From Puniceicoccales bacterium (GTDB lineage Bacteria > Verrucomicrobiota > Verrucomicrobiia > Opitutales > UBA953): DNA of 33,548 nucleotides. The first letter of the stretch is position 1. Each line of letters starts with the position of its first letter. The notes under the pieces are model-generated. The model was not told where the DNA came from, searched no databases, and was given only the letters and a program-made list of their open reading frames with translations. The position numbers and the translations under genes are program-made. Shown piece after piece: positions 25,228-33,471 of this stretch. The stretch is taken from contig JAITPT010000232.1 of NCBI GenBank assembly GCA_031289285.1, positions 1-33,548 of the forward strand, in the 5' to 3' direction.

Positions 25228-26168
25228 TTTAAGGATTTTTTCCAGCGGGCTTCGATTAGAAACTGATTTGCGGCGGCGTAATCGGGACGTTCGGGCAAGG
25301 AAGTGCTGGCGAGTGCTTGTTCAAAATCGAGATGTAGTTGGCGCCGCCAAGCGTCCACCTCTGTCCAAGAAATATCGCCGTGTTTTATTGCGAGTAATTT
25401 TTCTCGCAAGGTTGGCGACGCCACCGCTACCGGCATGTGTCCGTCGCGCAAAGTTGCGGCACCGGTAAGCAACAGACGAACTAAGTGCATTGCGTGTTTC
25501 CAGCGGATTTCGCCTTGATTGCGTCGGTCTTGTTCCAATTTTTTGAACTGGCTTAGCGCATAACCGTTGAAGGTTTGAAAAATCATTTTTGACAGAAACT
25601 TTTCGCGAATAGCGAGTAACTCTTTTGCTATCGGCGCACACTTTTCGACGAGTGGCGAATAGAGACATTCGAGAATGTTGGGGTTCGCTTTGAGTGCCAT
25701 AATTACGAACTTCTGCAATTCCCAATAACAGGCTTGTCCGGCATTGTCCTCGAATTGTTCGGGTGCGCCGTAAAGCGACCAGTGCATCTCGGCGGGCGCG
25801 AGATAAATGCCGCGCAAATCGGTATCGGAAGTTTCCGTGTCGAGACCATAAGCGCGAGAGCCAGTTACGCAGCGATAAATAATGTGTTCATCAAGGCAAA
25901 ACTCCGAAACGGTTGAGGCGTCCGCCGCGCCGAGTCGTTCTTTGAACTCCTTCAAAACTTCCAACGCCTCGGCGGGAAAGACTGTCTCAAAACCATCTGG
26001 GAAGCGCACATGGTAAAGCGACTCGTGACCAGCGGGCGTGCGGGTGATGACGCCCACCGCCCCACTTGGGTGAACGCGCAAGCCATTCGCGCCAAGAATG
26101 GGGGCATTGACGACTACTTGTGTGCCTGCGTGAAGGCGGGCGGCGGCGGGTGCGGGCATGTTGGACAT
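25155..26168 (-). CDS. RlaP-family nucleotidyltransferase with N-terminal SH3-like domain, paralogue 2
   Basis: This 337-aa protein is of the same PF10127/COG3541 family as its downstream neighbour. Residues ~12-72 form a small beta-rich, SH3-like module (AGTQVVVNAPILGANGLRV, then GAVGVI, YHVRFPDG). The nucleotidyltransferase domain starts near 90 with VTGSRAYGLDTETSDTDLRG (Gly103-Ser104, Asp115, Asp117), then CYWELQKFVIMALKANPNIL and ECLYSPLVEK. By my alignment to the neighbour, its third acidic position (Asp94 there) is Gln145 here, which may matter for activity. The last ~22 residues (KTAVQREAQAADVQKIVQNR, then PH) are encoded by the palindromic repeat element and are probably not ancestral. 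The ATG at 26168 is chosen; a second ATG lies three codons in. The 150-bp gap to the upstream protease gene has no clear terminator. Confidence 0.88.
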   Translation of the reverse strand: MSNMPAPAAARLHAGTQVVVNAPILGANGLRVHPSGAVGVITRTPAGHESLYHVRFPDGFETVFPAEALEVLKEFKERLGAADASTVSEFCLDEHIIYRCVTGSRAYGLDTETSDTDLRGIYLAPAEMHWSLYGAPEQFEDNAGQACYWELQKFVIMALKANPNILECLYSPLVEKCAPIAKELLAIREKFLSKMIFQTFNGYALSQFKKLEQDRRNQGEIRWKHAMHLVRLLLTGAATLRDGHMPVAVASPTLREKLLAIKHGDISWTEVDAWRRQLHLDFEQALASTSLPERPDYAAANQFLIEARWKKSLNLKTAVQREAQAADVQKIVQNRPH

Positions 26169-26318
26169 AGTGGACTGAGAGGACGGGGAGGAGAGGGTGG
26201 AGAGTAGGAAAACCTTGGCAGAGGAAGGAAACGCGGGTTGATGGAGGAGACGCTGGCCTGCGACGCTCGCCGACGCCGACCTGTGGTGGTGGCGGCGGCG
26301 AGGCGCAGTGGCGGGCGG

Positions 26319-29300
26319 CTATTTGGTGGTTTTGAAGTCGCCTTTGCCGTCGAGGGTGCCGTCGGAGATGGAGCCTTTGTTGGAAATGGCGTCGTAACTG
26401 CCACGCAAGACGTAAGAGCCAGACAAACCACTCGTGAAGACAAACTCAAAAACACCCGTTTCAACACGGACAAAAGAGTCATCCCCATAAACAACACTGT
26501 AGACAAGCAAGGCAGTGTTGGGACCCGTGCGGATGTAGTTGTAGTCGCCATTGGGCAACTTCAAACCCGCTAAGAGCGTGAGGACACTGTCGTCAGTTTG
26601 AACAGCAGCCGCCACAGCAGAGTCGGCAAGAACACCGTTCAATTTGATTTTTGTGCCAGCAGGCAAACTCACAGGAGCGTTGCCCGAAACAGTAGTGCTC
26701 GTGCTCGCAGCAGCAGCCGCGCCCGTCGGCGCAAGAGAGAACGTGCCCGTCTTGGCCGATGCGCCCGTAGCAGCCGTAGCACCCGCACCGCCCTGCCCTG
26801 CCGACACGGCCTGCGCGACGGCCTGAGGCGCGGCGGCGATTTGGCCGACATCCGGCGTGACGGCGGTGACTCGCACCGTTACCTCGGAAGACTTGGCGGG
26901 ACGGCCAGCAGGATTGTCAACGATGACATAGTAAATGCCGCCCGTCGCCTGAGTCGCACTGGTGAAGGTCAAGGTCGGTGTTTTCCCGTCGGGCAACTTT
27001 GTGCCGTTGCGATACCACTGGTAAGAGAGCGGGCCGGTGCCAGAAGCGGCGACGGTCAACACGCCAGCTTCGCCTTCCCTCAAATCGAGAGAGACGGGGT
27101 GGCGGTCAATCGCGGGCGCGTGAATGACAGAGACGGCGACCTCGTTACTTGTCGCGCTGCCGACAGCATTCGTGATGCGCACGTAAAACTTGGTGTTGAC
27201 GGAAACGGTCGTCTCATAGACGCGGCTGTTGTTGTCGGTGCCGGGGATTTTGACGCCGTCTTTATACCACTCGAAGGTGAATGGTGCGTCGCCCGTGGCG
27301 GTCGCGGTCAAGGTCACGCGGTTGCTGGCGGGGTCGCCTTGGACGACGACGACATTTCCCGCGCTCGTGGCGAGCGTGACAGCGGGGCCGGAGGCAGAGC
27401 GCAAAGTGGCGATTTCCTGCGTGACAGAACCCGAACCGTTGGAGACGACGACGGTGTATTTGCCAGTTTCCGCCGCGAAGTAAGTGGGGCCAGTTGCGCC
27501 GGCAATCGTCACGCCGTCGCGTTTCCACTCGAAGGAGAGCATGGAGCCGGAGGTCTCGACGCTAAGTTGTGCGCCTCTGCCCGGGTCGGCGATTTCGCCT
27601 TTTGGCAGGGAGAGGATTTTGGGCGGCGCGATGGCGATGAGTGCTGCCGGGCCGAGCGTGAAGCGGTTGGAGCCGCTGACGACGCTGACGGTGTAGTGGC
27701 CGAGCGAGGCGGGCGTGATAGTCGGCAGCGTGAGTGCCGCGCCAGTCGCGCCGTCAATCGCCACGCCGTTCAAACTCCATTGGTAGGAAGGCGCGGGGTC
27801 GCCCGTGACATCCACAGACAACGTGAACGGCCTGCCCAGCCCGCAACCAATCGTCCGTGGCAAATCTTTGTTGACGACGGGTTTTTCGGAAAATCTCACC
27901 TCGAAGGCGACGGGAGTGCTCACCACGGAGCCGACGGTGTTCTCGACGCTGACGCGATACTCGCCGTTGTTGGCGGCGGAGACGCTGTCGAAAATGAGGT
28001 CGGCGCGTGTGCCGTCGCGGACGTTCGACCAAGAGTCGCCCGAACGTTTTTGCCATTGGTAAGTGAGTGCGGCGGTGTCGGTGGCGGCGACGCCGACGGA
28101 GAGCACCAGCTTGCTGCCTGCCCAGACAACCTCTGGCGCGGCGGGTTGGCGGATGATTTCGGGGACGCTGTTCGCCGCGTGGTGGACGTTCAGCGACACC
28201 GTCGAAGACTGCGTTGTCCCCGCGACATTGCTCACGAGCACATCGTAGGAACCGCTCTGTGTCTCGCGCACACCGGAGAGGTGCAGGGTCGCGCCGGTCG
28301 CGCCGGTGAGCGGCACACCGTCGCGCCGCCATTGGTAAGAGAGGGTGGAAGGCTCGCCAGTTATCACCGAGGCCTCGACGGAGAACTCGGCGTCGCCGCC
28401 CTCAAACGGGCTGGCGGAACGCGGCTGGCGGGTGATGACGGGGAGGCCGTAGAGCTTGAGAACGGCCTCGCTGACGATTGTCCCTGCGCTGTTGCTAATC
28501 GTAACTGTGTAGGTGCCCGCGTGGTCGGCGGTGACGTTCTCAATCGTGTGCGAGGAGAAAGTCGCGCCCGGAAGGTTTGCGCCGTTGAACTGCCATTGGA
28601 AAGTCGGCGCGGGTTCGCCACTGGCGGAGACTGCAAAAGTGACCGCGCCGCCAGCGACGACGGTCTGGCTCTGCGGGTCGCGAAGTATCGCGGGCGGCGT
28701 CTGGTTTTTGGCGGCTTTGATGGTGAAGACGGCGGAAACCTCGTCGCTGGGCAACGCGCCAAGCTGGTTGCGGTAGGCGCGGGCGCGGATGGTGACCACG
28801 ATGTCGCTGCTTGTCTCGTTGACGAGCGGGAGCGCGGTGTTGCCGTAAGTGGGCGAATACTGGGTGACCGCCGAGCCGTCTTGCGTGAAATGGACGGTGG
28901 CTTCGCTCTCGATGTTTTTGAACTCGACCCGCACGGAGCCGGTATAGACGCCGCCGTTGGGCGAGATGACGGGCGCGGGGACGGGCGTGCCGCTGCCGGA
29001 GACGCCGCCCGAAGGCTGCCAGCGGTCGGTGCGTGTGCCGTCGCCGAGTTGGCCGTAGGTGTTCGCGCCGAGGCTTTCCACGGAGTCGGCGGAGGTGACG
29101 TAGAGTGTGTGGGCGGCACCGGCGGCGATGGCTTTGACGCCAGCGGCGACGACGCGCACGGGTGCGTTGCCGCCTTCGACGGCGAGCGTGTTGGGAAGAA
29201 TGGCGGGGTCGTTGCCGAGTTGGCCGCGCTCGTTTGCGCCCAAGCCGACGAGGGAGCCGTCGCTCAGGAGCAAGAGGGCGTGTCTCTCGCCAGCGGCGAT

Positions 29301-32105
29301 GGCGGTGACGGCGAGGCCGCCGGGCGTCCTGACTCGTAGCGGAGTGGCGAGGCGTCGCGTGTCTTGGGCGGTGCCGACCTGCCCGCTGTCGTTGGAGCCG
29401 GTGGCATAGACGCTGCCGGCCTCGGTCAAAATCAGGCTGAAGTTACGCCCTGCTGCGACGGCTTTCACCTTGCCGAGGGCGGCGGAAACTTGTGCGCCGC
29501 CTGCGCCAAAGTCGGTGACGGTGGCAATCTTGATTGGGGAGTTGCGGTCGGCGGTGTCGCCGAGGCCGAGCTGCCCGTCGTCGTTGCGTCCGGTCACCCA
29601 GACTGTCCCATCTCCGCGGACGAACAAGGAGTGGAATGTTCCTGCGGCGGCGGTGAGGAAGTATTCGCCGACGAGCGTGGGCTGGAGCACGTAGTCAACG
29701 ATGGTGGAGGTGGTGCCAGCGGGCACGGGTCTGCCGTCGCCGCTGAAACCGAGGCCGAGTTGGCCGTAGTTGTTGCGCCCGACTGCCCAGAACTTGCCAT
29801 CGAAGGTGGTGTAGAAGGAGTGGTAGCCGCCCGCGAAAGCGAGGAGCACCTCGGAGGCGATTTCTTCTGGCGCGGGGCGGTCGGTGGTGTCTTTTGCGCC
29901 GAGTTGGCCGTAGTTGTTGCGGCCAGCGGCCCAGAGTTTGCTATCGCGTGCCACGTAGAGTGAGTGGTCGCCGGAGGCACTCACGGCGGAGATGCCGGAG
30001 CCGATGATGACGGGGGTGTTGACGGTGGTGGTGGTGCCGTTGCCGAGTTGGCCGTAGCGGTTCCAGCCGGAGGCGCGAAGCTCGCTGGCTTCGAGGCTGC
30101 CGGTGAGGAAGAGCGTGTGGTTGCTGCCGCCGGAGATGCGTGTGCCGTATTCGGCGCGGATGCTGTCGGGGGTGCGGACGTTGAAGTCGGCGGAGGTGAC
30201 TTCGCTGGGCAGGAAGTCTATGTCAAACCCTCGCACCTTGACCGTCGCGGGGTGCGCGAGGCGAGGCGGGTTTTGCGGGTCGTAGAGGGCGGAGGTTTCG
30301 GTGGGCGTGGAGCCGTCGAGCGTGTAGCGCAGGAAGGGGCGGGCGGAGCCAGCGGCGAGGCCGGGCGTGTTAGAAGAGAAGATGAGCGTGACGCTGTTGA
30401 CGTAGAGGCCGCCGCCCGGAGTGATGACGGGGCGCGTCACGGGCACGGGGTTGATTTTCACGAGCACGATGCGTTCTTCGCTTGTCTGGTTGTCGGCGCG
30501 CCAGAGGCGGACTTTCACGTTGGCTGTGCGCGTGAGCACAAACGAGCCGGTGTAGATGGGCGAGTCTTCGGTGACTTCGGAGTTATCCACGGTGTAGCGG
30601 ATGATGTCGCCCGGGCGGGCTGCGCCGGAGTCGGGGTGGAGCGTGAGGGAGATGGTCACGGGGCCGTTGTAGGTCTGGCCGTCGCCGCCTGTTTGCGCGG
30701 TGCCTTCGATGTTGACGACTGGGCGCTCGGCGACGGGCAACACGAGGATTGTGTATTCGGCGGAGGTTTGCGGGGCGCGGTTATACTTGGGCAAGAAGGG
30801 GAGCGCTTTGATGACGGTGAGGCCGGTGCGAACAATCTCGAGTGGGCGGTCGTCGCGGTAGATGGAAGAAGTCTCGGTGACATCGGAGCCGTCGAGCGTG
30901 TAGCGGATGACGGCACCGTCGGTCGCGCAGCCGAGCAAGACTTTCACGGAGCCTTTGTATTCGCCGGAGTCGGGCGCGAAGGTGACGGGGGCGAGCGTCC
31001 TGCCGTAGTCAATGTTGATGTTGGCGGAGGCGATAAGGCTGGGCAGGTAGTCTGCTCTGAAAGCGCGGGCGCGGAGGACGGTCGGGTATTTGATGAGGAT
31101 TGGCTCGGTGGGGCGGAACACCAGCGAGGTCTCGTCGGGGTCGGTGCCGTCGGTGGTGTAGAAGATTGTGGCATCGGGGTCGGAGCAGCTGATTGTGACT
31201 ACCTGCTCATCGGGGAAGACGCCGCTAACGGGGTCGAAAACGGGCGTGGGTATGCCGGGCTTGTAGGGGCGGTAGGCGGCGACAAGCGGAATGGTCGCGT
31301 TGAAGACTTGTGCGTTGTTGGCGGGGTAATTGATTTCGGGGGTGCTGGGGTCTGCATCGTTAGTGCCGGTGGGGACGCCGTTGCTCTTCACGTCGGGGTT
31401 GGAGTAGTAGAGAATTGACGTCCCGTTGTAAGACATGATGGTGCCCTGCCCATTTGGTAGGTGGTAGCCGAAGGGAGTGCCGAAGGCACCCGCTGCAAAG
31501 GAGGCTTGCTGACGACCGTCCATAGTCGCAAGCATCGTGCCCCAATCGTGGCAACCGCCCAAGTTGTGCCCAAGCTCGTGGGTAAAAGAGATTCCGTATG
31601 CGACGCTGTAAGCGACACCAGAGTTTCCTGCCGACTCCACGAGAAGCCACGCCAATCCGGCAGTGCCGTTGTCGTAGTCCGGCTTTGAGCGAATGAAGTT
31701 GACGACGTCGGCACCGATTTCCTCGCGCCATTGATGCACTTCGTCCATCTCGCCGTTTGGGTCGCCGTCTGACTTCGAGGCACCGAGCATGTTGAGGTCG
31801 CTTTCAAAATTCACCTCTGTGTAGTTAACCTTTCGGACGGCGGCGCGGCGAATGGCACCAGTGATTAGGCTGTTTTCAAATGCGGTGTTGGTGCGGGCGA
31901 CGATGAGGTTGGCCTGCGCCTTCACGCCGTCGGCCCCGCCGTAGCGGTTTTCGGTTTCCTGCCCATAGACGAAGAGGACATCTATGGTTTGCGCGTCGGT
32001 GGCCTTGGCGTGGGCGTCGGCGGGCTGCGCGAGGAAGGCGGCAGCAGTCGCGACAACAGCAGCGGCGGCGGAGAATGTATTTTTTAGGAAACGAGGGAGT
32101 TTCAT
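26319..32105 (-). CDS. Secreted metzincin metalloprotease with CHB_HEX, seven-repeat RCC1 propeller and seven Ig-like domains
   Basis: This is a 1928-aa extracellular protease. A signal peptide covers residues 1-~33 (cleavage near ADAHA). The catalytic domain follows at once (IDVLFVYGQE at 41-50). Its zinc motif is HELGHNLGGCHD (His176, Glu177, His180, His186) with a Met-turn at GTIMSYNG (Met224), as in reprolysin-like M12 proteases. Four CHB_HEX_C-type modules (about 285-690; pattern VTIS...DATIFYTTDGTDP) come next. Seven RCC1 repeats follow (about 660-1031; LWAAGRNNYGQLG). Then come a fifth CHB_HEX module (~1040-1120), seven Ig-like domains (~1138-1750; PTFQWQFNGANLPGAT, AGTYTVTISN), an Ala/Gly/Thr linker and a ~110-aa beta-rich C-terminal domain (GSYVLRGSYDAISNKG). 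No propeptide lies between the signal peptide and the catalytic domain. A propeptide-like domain is instead in the protein encoded 106 bp upstream. No membrane anchor or sorting tail is seen at the C-terminus. Confidence 0.92.
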   Translation of the reverse strand: MKLPRFLKNTFSAAAAVVATAAAFLAQPADAHAKATDAQTIDVLFVYGQETENRYGGADGVKAQANLIVARTNTAFENSLITGAIRRAAVRKVNYTEVNFESDLNMLGASKSDGDPNGEMDEVHQWREEIGADVVNFIRSKPDYDNGTAGLAWLLVESAGNSGVAYSVAYGISFTHELGHNLGGCHDWGTMLATMDGRQQASFAAGAFGTPFGYHLPNGQGTIMSYNGTSILYYSNPDVKSNGVPTGTNDADPSTPEINYPANNAQVFNATIPLVAAYRPYKPGIPTPVFDPVSGVFPDEQVVTISCSDPDATIFYTTDGTDPDETSLVFRPTEPILIKYPTVLRARAFRADYLPSLIASANINIDYGRTLAPVTFAPDSGEYKGSVKVLLGCATDGAVIRYTLDGSDVTETSSIYRDDRPLEIVRTGLTVIKALPFLPKYNRAPQTSAEYTILVLPVAERPVVNIEGTAQTGGDGQTYNGPVTISLTLHPDSGAARPGDIIRYTVDNSEVTEDSPIYTGSFVLTRTANVKVRLWRADNQTSEERIVLVKINPVPVTRPVITPGGGLYVNSVTLIFSSNTPGLAAGSARPFLRYTLDGSTPTETSALYDPQNPPRLAHPATVKVRGFDIDFLPSEVTSADFNVRTPDSIRAEYGTRISGGSNHTLFLTGSLEASELRASGWNRYGQLGNGTTTTVNTPVIIGSGISAVSASGDHSLYVARDSKLWAAGRNNYGQLGAKDTTDRPAPEEIASEVLLAFAGGYHSFYTTFDGKFWAVGRNNYGQLGLGFSGDGRPVPAGTTSTIVDYVLQPTLVGEYFLTAAAGTFHSLFVRGDGTVWVTGRNDDGQLGLGDTADRNSPIKIATVTDFGAGGAQVSAALGKVKAVAAGRNFSLILTEAGSVYATGSNDSGQVGTAQDTRRLATPLRVRTPGGLAVTAIAAGERHALLLLSDGSLVGLGANERGQLGNDPAILPNTLAVEGGNAPVRVVAAGVKAIAAGAAHTLYVTSADSVESLGANTYGQLGDGTRTDRWQPSGGVSGSGTPVPAPVISPNGGVYTGSVRVEFKNIESEATVHFTQDGSAVTQYSPTYGNTALPLVNETSSDIVVTIRARAYRNQLGALPSDEVSAVFTIKAAKNQTPPAILRDPQSQTVVAGGAVTFAVSASGEPAPTFQWQFNGANLPGATFSSHTIENVTADHAGTYTVTISNSAGTIVSEAVLKLYGLPVITRQPRSASPFEGGDAEFSVEASVITGEPSTLSYQWRRDGVPLTGATGATLHLSGVRETQSGSYDVLVSNVAGTTQSSTVSLNVHHAANSVPEIIRQPAAPEVVWAGSKLVLSVGVAATDTAALTYQWQKRSGDSWSNVRDGTRADLIFDSVSAANNGEYRVSVENTVGSVVSTPVAFEVRFSEKPVVNKDLPRTIGCGLGRPFTLSVDVTGDPAPSYQWSLNGVAIDGATGAALTLPTITPASLGHYTVSVVSGSNRFTLGPAALIAIAPPKILSLPKGEIADPGRGAQLSVETSGSMLSFEWKRDGVTIAGATGPTYFAAETGKYTVVVSNGSGSVTQEIATLRSASGPAVTLATSAGNVVVVQGDPASNRVTLTATATGDAPFTFEWYKDGVKIPGTDNNSRVYETTVSVNTKFYVRITNAVGSATSNEVAVSVIHAPAIDRHPVSLDLREGEAGVLTVAASGTGPLSYQWYRNGTKLPDGKTPTLTFTSATQATGGIYYVIVDNPAGRPAKSSEVTVRVTAVTPDVGQIAAAPQAVAQAVSAGQGGAGATAATGASAKTGTFSLAPTGAAAAASTSTTVSGNAPVSLPAGTKIKLNGVLADSAVAAAVQTDDSVLTLLAGLKLPNGDYNYIRTGPNTALLVYSVVYGDDSFVRVETGVFEFVFTSGLSGSYVLRGSYDAISNKGSISDGTLDGKGDFKTTK

Positions 32106-32211
32106 AGCGGCGAAGTTTTTGGGAAAGGTTGTTGAGAAAGGTTTGTTGGGAAGTGGTTGCTGGGAAATGGGAGGAGGTGGCGGTGGGTGCGGTGGCGACG
32201 GCGACGGCGCG
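32106..32211 (-). other. Intergenic spacer with ~14-bp imperfect tandem repeats
   Basis: On the minus strand the 106-bp gap before the protease ATG contains about four imperfect units of the form CTTTCCCAACAAACC (CATTTCCCAGCAACC, ACTTCCCAACAAACC, CTTTCTCAACAACC, CTTTCCCAAAAAC). There is no hairpin with a T-run, so read-through from the upstream gene is likely. It is also purine-poor, with no Shine-Dalgarno sequence before the protease ATG. Confidence 0.5.
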
Positions 32212-33066
32212 TTATTTGCCGGAGGCGGCGGTGGCGGGCGACGCGGGTTTTACGGGTGTGAGGTTGACGGTGACTTTGCGCGGGGAGCACTCGCCGCATT
32301 TGAGGCGGGAGGGGTCAATCTGCGCGAGGAAGGTGCGTGTGATGTCGGCACCCGCAGGCGTGGCGGCGTTGCGGATTTCGTAGTAACGCGAGGCGGCGGG
32401 GACAGCGGCGGGGACGTGGATTTCGCCGTTGAGCGTGTTGTTGACGTAGCTGAGAAAGACGTGGTGCGTAGTCTCCACGCCCTTCACTTTTGCCGAAAAC
32501 ACGCCTTCGTTTTTCGGGGCAAACGGGATGAGCTTGAAGTCTGTCAGGGTGACGGTGTTGCCGTCGAAGAGGGGGAACTCGATTTCGGAGGGCGGCGGTG
32601 CGCCGTCGCGGATGCTGTTGCCGATGCGCAGGAACGACTCGCTGAGGTCGCGGCGTTCTTCGCGGAGGATTTCGATGTGCGAGGCGAGCGAGGGGTCGTT
32701 GGCAGGCGTGGGGACGACGTTGCTGGCGAGCACGCGGATGCGCGGCGCAAGCGGGGTAGGTGGCGTGGTGGGGAGCGAGGCGGTGGTGGTGGTGGCGCGG
32801 GTGGAAGCGGTGGGAGAAGTGGCGGCGGGGGAAGAAGGTGTGGAGGCAGGCGCGGGAGTGAGGGGAGCGGTGGTGGTGGCGCGGGTGGTGGAAGGGGAAG
32901 GAGTGGTGGAGGGGGAGGAGGGGGAGGGGGAGGAGTTTTTCCAGTAGAGGAATGCGCCGACAACGAGCACCAGTGCGGCGAGCGCGAGCGTGAACACGGA
33001 CGACAGCGGGAGTGCTTTGCGCTCTGGCCTCGGCTTGGTTCGCGGGGATGCGAGACGGTGTTTCAT
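32212..33066 (-). CDS. Membrane-anchored protein with a reprolysin-propeptide-like domain
   Basis: This 284-aa protein has a short basic N-terminus, one membrane segment at residues 22-41 (SSVFTLALAALVLVVGAFLY), a Ser/Pro/Thr linker (44-107) and a C-terminal domain (108-284). That domain follows the layout of propeptides of bacterial M12-type proteases. It has FPLFDGNTVTL at 164-174, then a G.V...V.LSY..N.LNGEIHVP stretch at 195-219, YYEIRN at 228-233, and QIDPSRLKCGEC at 249-260. Cys257 and Cys260 could act as a cysteine switch on the active-site zinc. The gene immediately precedes a metalloprotease that lacks a propeptide. A role as chaperone or inhibitor supplied in trans is inference. The ATG at 33066 is chosen; a TTG seven codons upstream (33087) is possible. 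The linker resembles that of the PEGA protein. Confidence 0.78.
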   Translation of the reverse strand: MKHRLASPRTKPRPERKALPLSSVFTLALAALVLVVGAFLYWKNSSPSPSSPSTTPSPSTTRATTTAPLTPAPASTPSSPAATSPTASTRATTTTASLPTTPPTPLAPRIRVLASNVVPTPANDPSLASHIEILREERRDLSESFLRIGNSIRDGAPPPSEIEFPLFDGNTVTLTDFKLIPFAPKNEGVFSAKVKGVETTHHVFLSYVNNTLNGEIHVPAAVPAASRYYEIRNAATPAGADITRTFLAQIDPSRLKCGECSPRKVTVNLTPVKPASPATAASGK

Positions 33067-33217
33067 AGAAGGCGGAGATGGAGGCAAACGAGCGGGGCAT
33101 TGTCAACAGGTTTTTGGCGGGAAGGCGGGGGGGGGTAGCTGGCGGGGGGGCTGGGGCGGAGGGGGGAGGGTAGCTGGCGGGTGGGGCTGGGGCGGAGGGT
33201 AGCTGGCGGGTGGCCGG

Positions 33218-33282
33218 CACGGACACACGGACACACGGACTAACACGGACTGACACGGACCTACACGGACAAACACGGACAC
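33218..33282. repeat. 10-bp tandem array (ACACGGAC plus two variable bases)
   Basis: Six to seven units of ACACGGACnn with variable last two bases (AC, TA, TG, CT, AA) run from 33218 to 33282. The reverse complement of the same motif appears at 33520-33548, at the right window edge. The two blocks are therefore inverted arms around the ~240-bp C-rich block. Confidence 0.8.
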
Positions 33283-33330
33283 CGCCACCCGCCACTGCAC
33301 TGATGGTGACGAGTGCCCACCCCACACACC

Positions 33331-33471
33331 GCCAACAGCTGCGCCCCCCCCACCACCGCGCCAACAGCACCCCCCCCGCCAACAGCTGCGCCACACACAC
33401 CGCCAACAGCTGCGCGCCCCCCCCCCCCACCGCGCCAACAGCCACGCCACACCCCACACACCGCCAACAGC
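33331..33471. repeat. Interspersed GCCAACAGC repeats in a C-rich block
   Basis: GCCAACAGC occurs six times (33331, 33360, 33378, 33402, 33434, 33463), usually as CCGCCAACAGCTGCGC, separated by C-runs and CA-rich stretches of 9-20 bp. The C-runs vary in length, as expected from slippage. It is not coding in any convincing way. Confidence 0.75.

Noticed and set aside
26598..29339. A 913-codon open frame on the plus strand, opposite the metalloprotease
   Set aside because: It is the antisense of the RCC1/Ig-coding part of the protease. It has no domain, signal or start context, and its Arg/Gly/Val/Asp-rich composition is what GC-rich codons give on the other strand.
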